From Kiloniellaceae bacterium (GTDB lineage Bacteria > Pseudomonadota > Alphaproteobacteria > Kiloniellales > Kiloniellaceae), in contig JAJFGM010000745.1 of NCBI GenBank assembly GCA_021776145.1, positions 1 through 6,550 of the forward strand: a DNA stretch of 6,550 nt, given 5' to 3'. Positions within the stretch are counted from its first letter, which is position 1; each line of letters begins with the position of its first letter. The notes under the pieces were generated by a model, which saw only the letters and a list, made by a program, of their open reading frames with translations, searched no databases and was not told the origin of the DNA. Positions 6,244 to 6,550 of this stretch are shown here, piece after piece. The position numbers and the translations under genes were made by a program.

Positions 6244-6550
6244 GTGTCTGCGTTGCGACCTGTCCGCGGTACGCACGATGTGTTGCCAGAAGAGATGCGG
6301 CGCCATCGCGCTGTTGTCGAGACAGCGCGCGAGGTCGCCGAACGTTACGGCTATTTGTTGATGGCCACGCCGATCTTCGAGTTCACCGAAGTCTTCAAGC
6401 GCACGCTTGGCGATACCTCCGACATCGTCACCAAGGAGATGTATACTTTCGAGGTCAAGGACGGCGAACAGATCACCCTGCGTCCGGAGAACACCGCCGG
6501 CGTGGCGCGTGCCCTGATGTCCGGTGGCCTGTCACAGCAACTGCCGTTGA
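6244..6550 (+). CDS. hisS: Histidyl-tRNA synthetase, N-terminal part (3' truncated by window edge)
   Basis: HisS joins histidine to tRNA-His in the cytoplasm and is a class II aminoacyl-tRNA synthetase. The first 102 codons are present and the frame is open to the window end. The start (VSALRPVRGTHDVLPEEM) has the RGTHD(V/I)LP signature of the family. It is followed by YGYLLMATPIFEFTEVFKRT (motif 1 area), GDTSDIVTKEMYTFEVKDG and LRPENTAGVARA. The last contains Glu82 and Thr84, equivalent to the histidine-binding Glu83 and Thr85 of E. coli. The residue between them is Asn instead of the common Gly. Translation starts at GTG 6244, supported by GGAG 7 bases upstream. The rest of the catalytic domain and the anticodon-binding domain lie outside the window. 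ispG-hisS adjacency is also found in E. coli. Confidence 0.96.
   Translation, partial: MSALRPVRGTHDVLPEEMRRHRAVVETAREVAERYGYLLMATPIFEFTEVFKRTLGDTSDIVTKEMYTFEVKDGEQITLRPENTAGVARALMSGGLSQQLPL

Noticed and set aside
1..6550. Mobile element, CRISPR array, tRNA/rRNA, toxin-antitoxin or defence cassette
   Set aside because: Five conserved housekeeping genes fill nearly the whole window. The gaps show no long direct or terminal repeats, no array periodicity and no tRNA-like fold that I could find.

Overview
The window is a GC-rich stretch of bacterial chromosome with five genes, all on the plus strand and packed end to end. In order they are the 3' end of lysC (aspartate kinase), ptsP (the EI-Ntr enzyme of the nitrogen-related phosphotransferase system), a rodZ-type gene (membrane-anchored helix-turn-helix cell-shape protein), ispG (isoprenoid precursor synthesis) and the 5' end of hisS (histidyl-tRNA synthetase). 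Gene order and protein style point to an alphaproteobacterium, most likely of Rhodospirillales type. lysC next to ptsP is an alphaproteobacterial arrangement, while rodZ-ispG-hisS is an old proteobacterial order also found in E. coli. I cannot name the genus from the sequence.

Layout: lysC ends at 544, and ptsP starts 33 bases later, so the two are probably co-transcribed. A 179-base gap (2882-3060), visibly more AT-rich than the rest, separates ptsP from rodZ. It holds the only plausible promoter-like sequence in the window, plus a 24-codon open frame with a Shine-Dalgarno-like sequence. A 260-base GC-rich gap (4831-5090) precedes ispG; it has several short inverted repeats but no convincing promoter or U-tract terminator. 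ispG and hisS are 19 bases apart and hisS has a clear ribosome binding site, so they look like one transcription unit.

The genes do not form one pathway. lysC feeds synthesis of lysine, threonine, methionine and diaminopimelate. PtsP takes phosphate from PEP and starts a regulatory phosphorelay tied to nitrogen and carbon status. RodZ links the MreB cytoskeleton to wall synthesis. IspG makes the precursor of isoprenoids, including the undecaprenyl carrier for the wall. HisS charges tRNA-His. A loose cell-wall theme (diaminopimelate, RodZ, undecaprenyl lipid) can be drawn, but it is inference.

I see no mobile element, CRISPR array, tRNA, rRNA, phage gene or defence system, and no evidence of an undescribed system. 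The most unusual item is the RodZ-type protein. Its linker between membrane and C-terminal domain is about 350 residues long and lysine-free, and it contains a small in-frame pentapeptide repeat. The gap upstream of rodZ is the second place worth a look.
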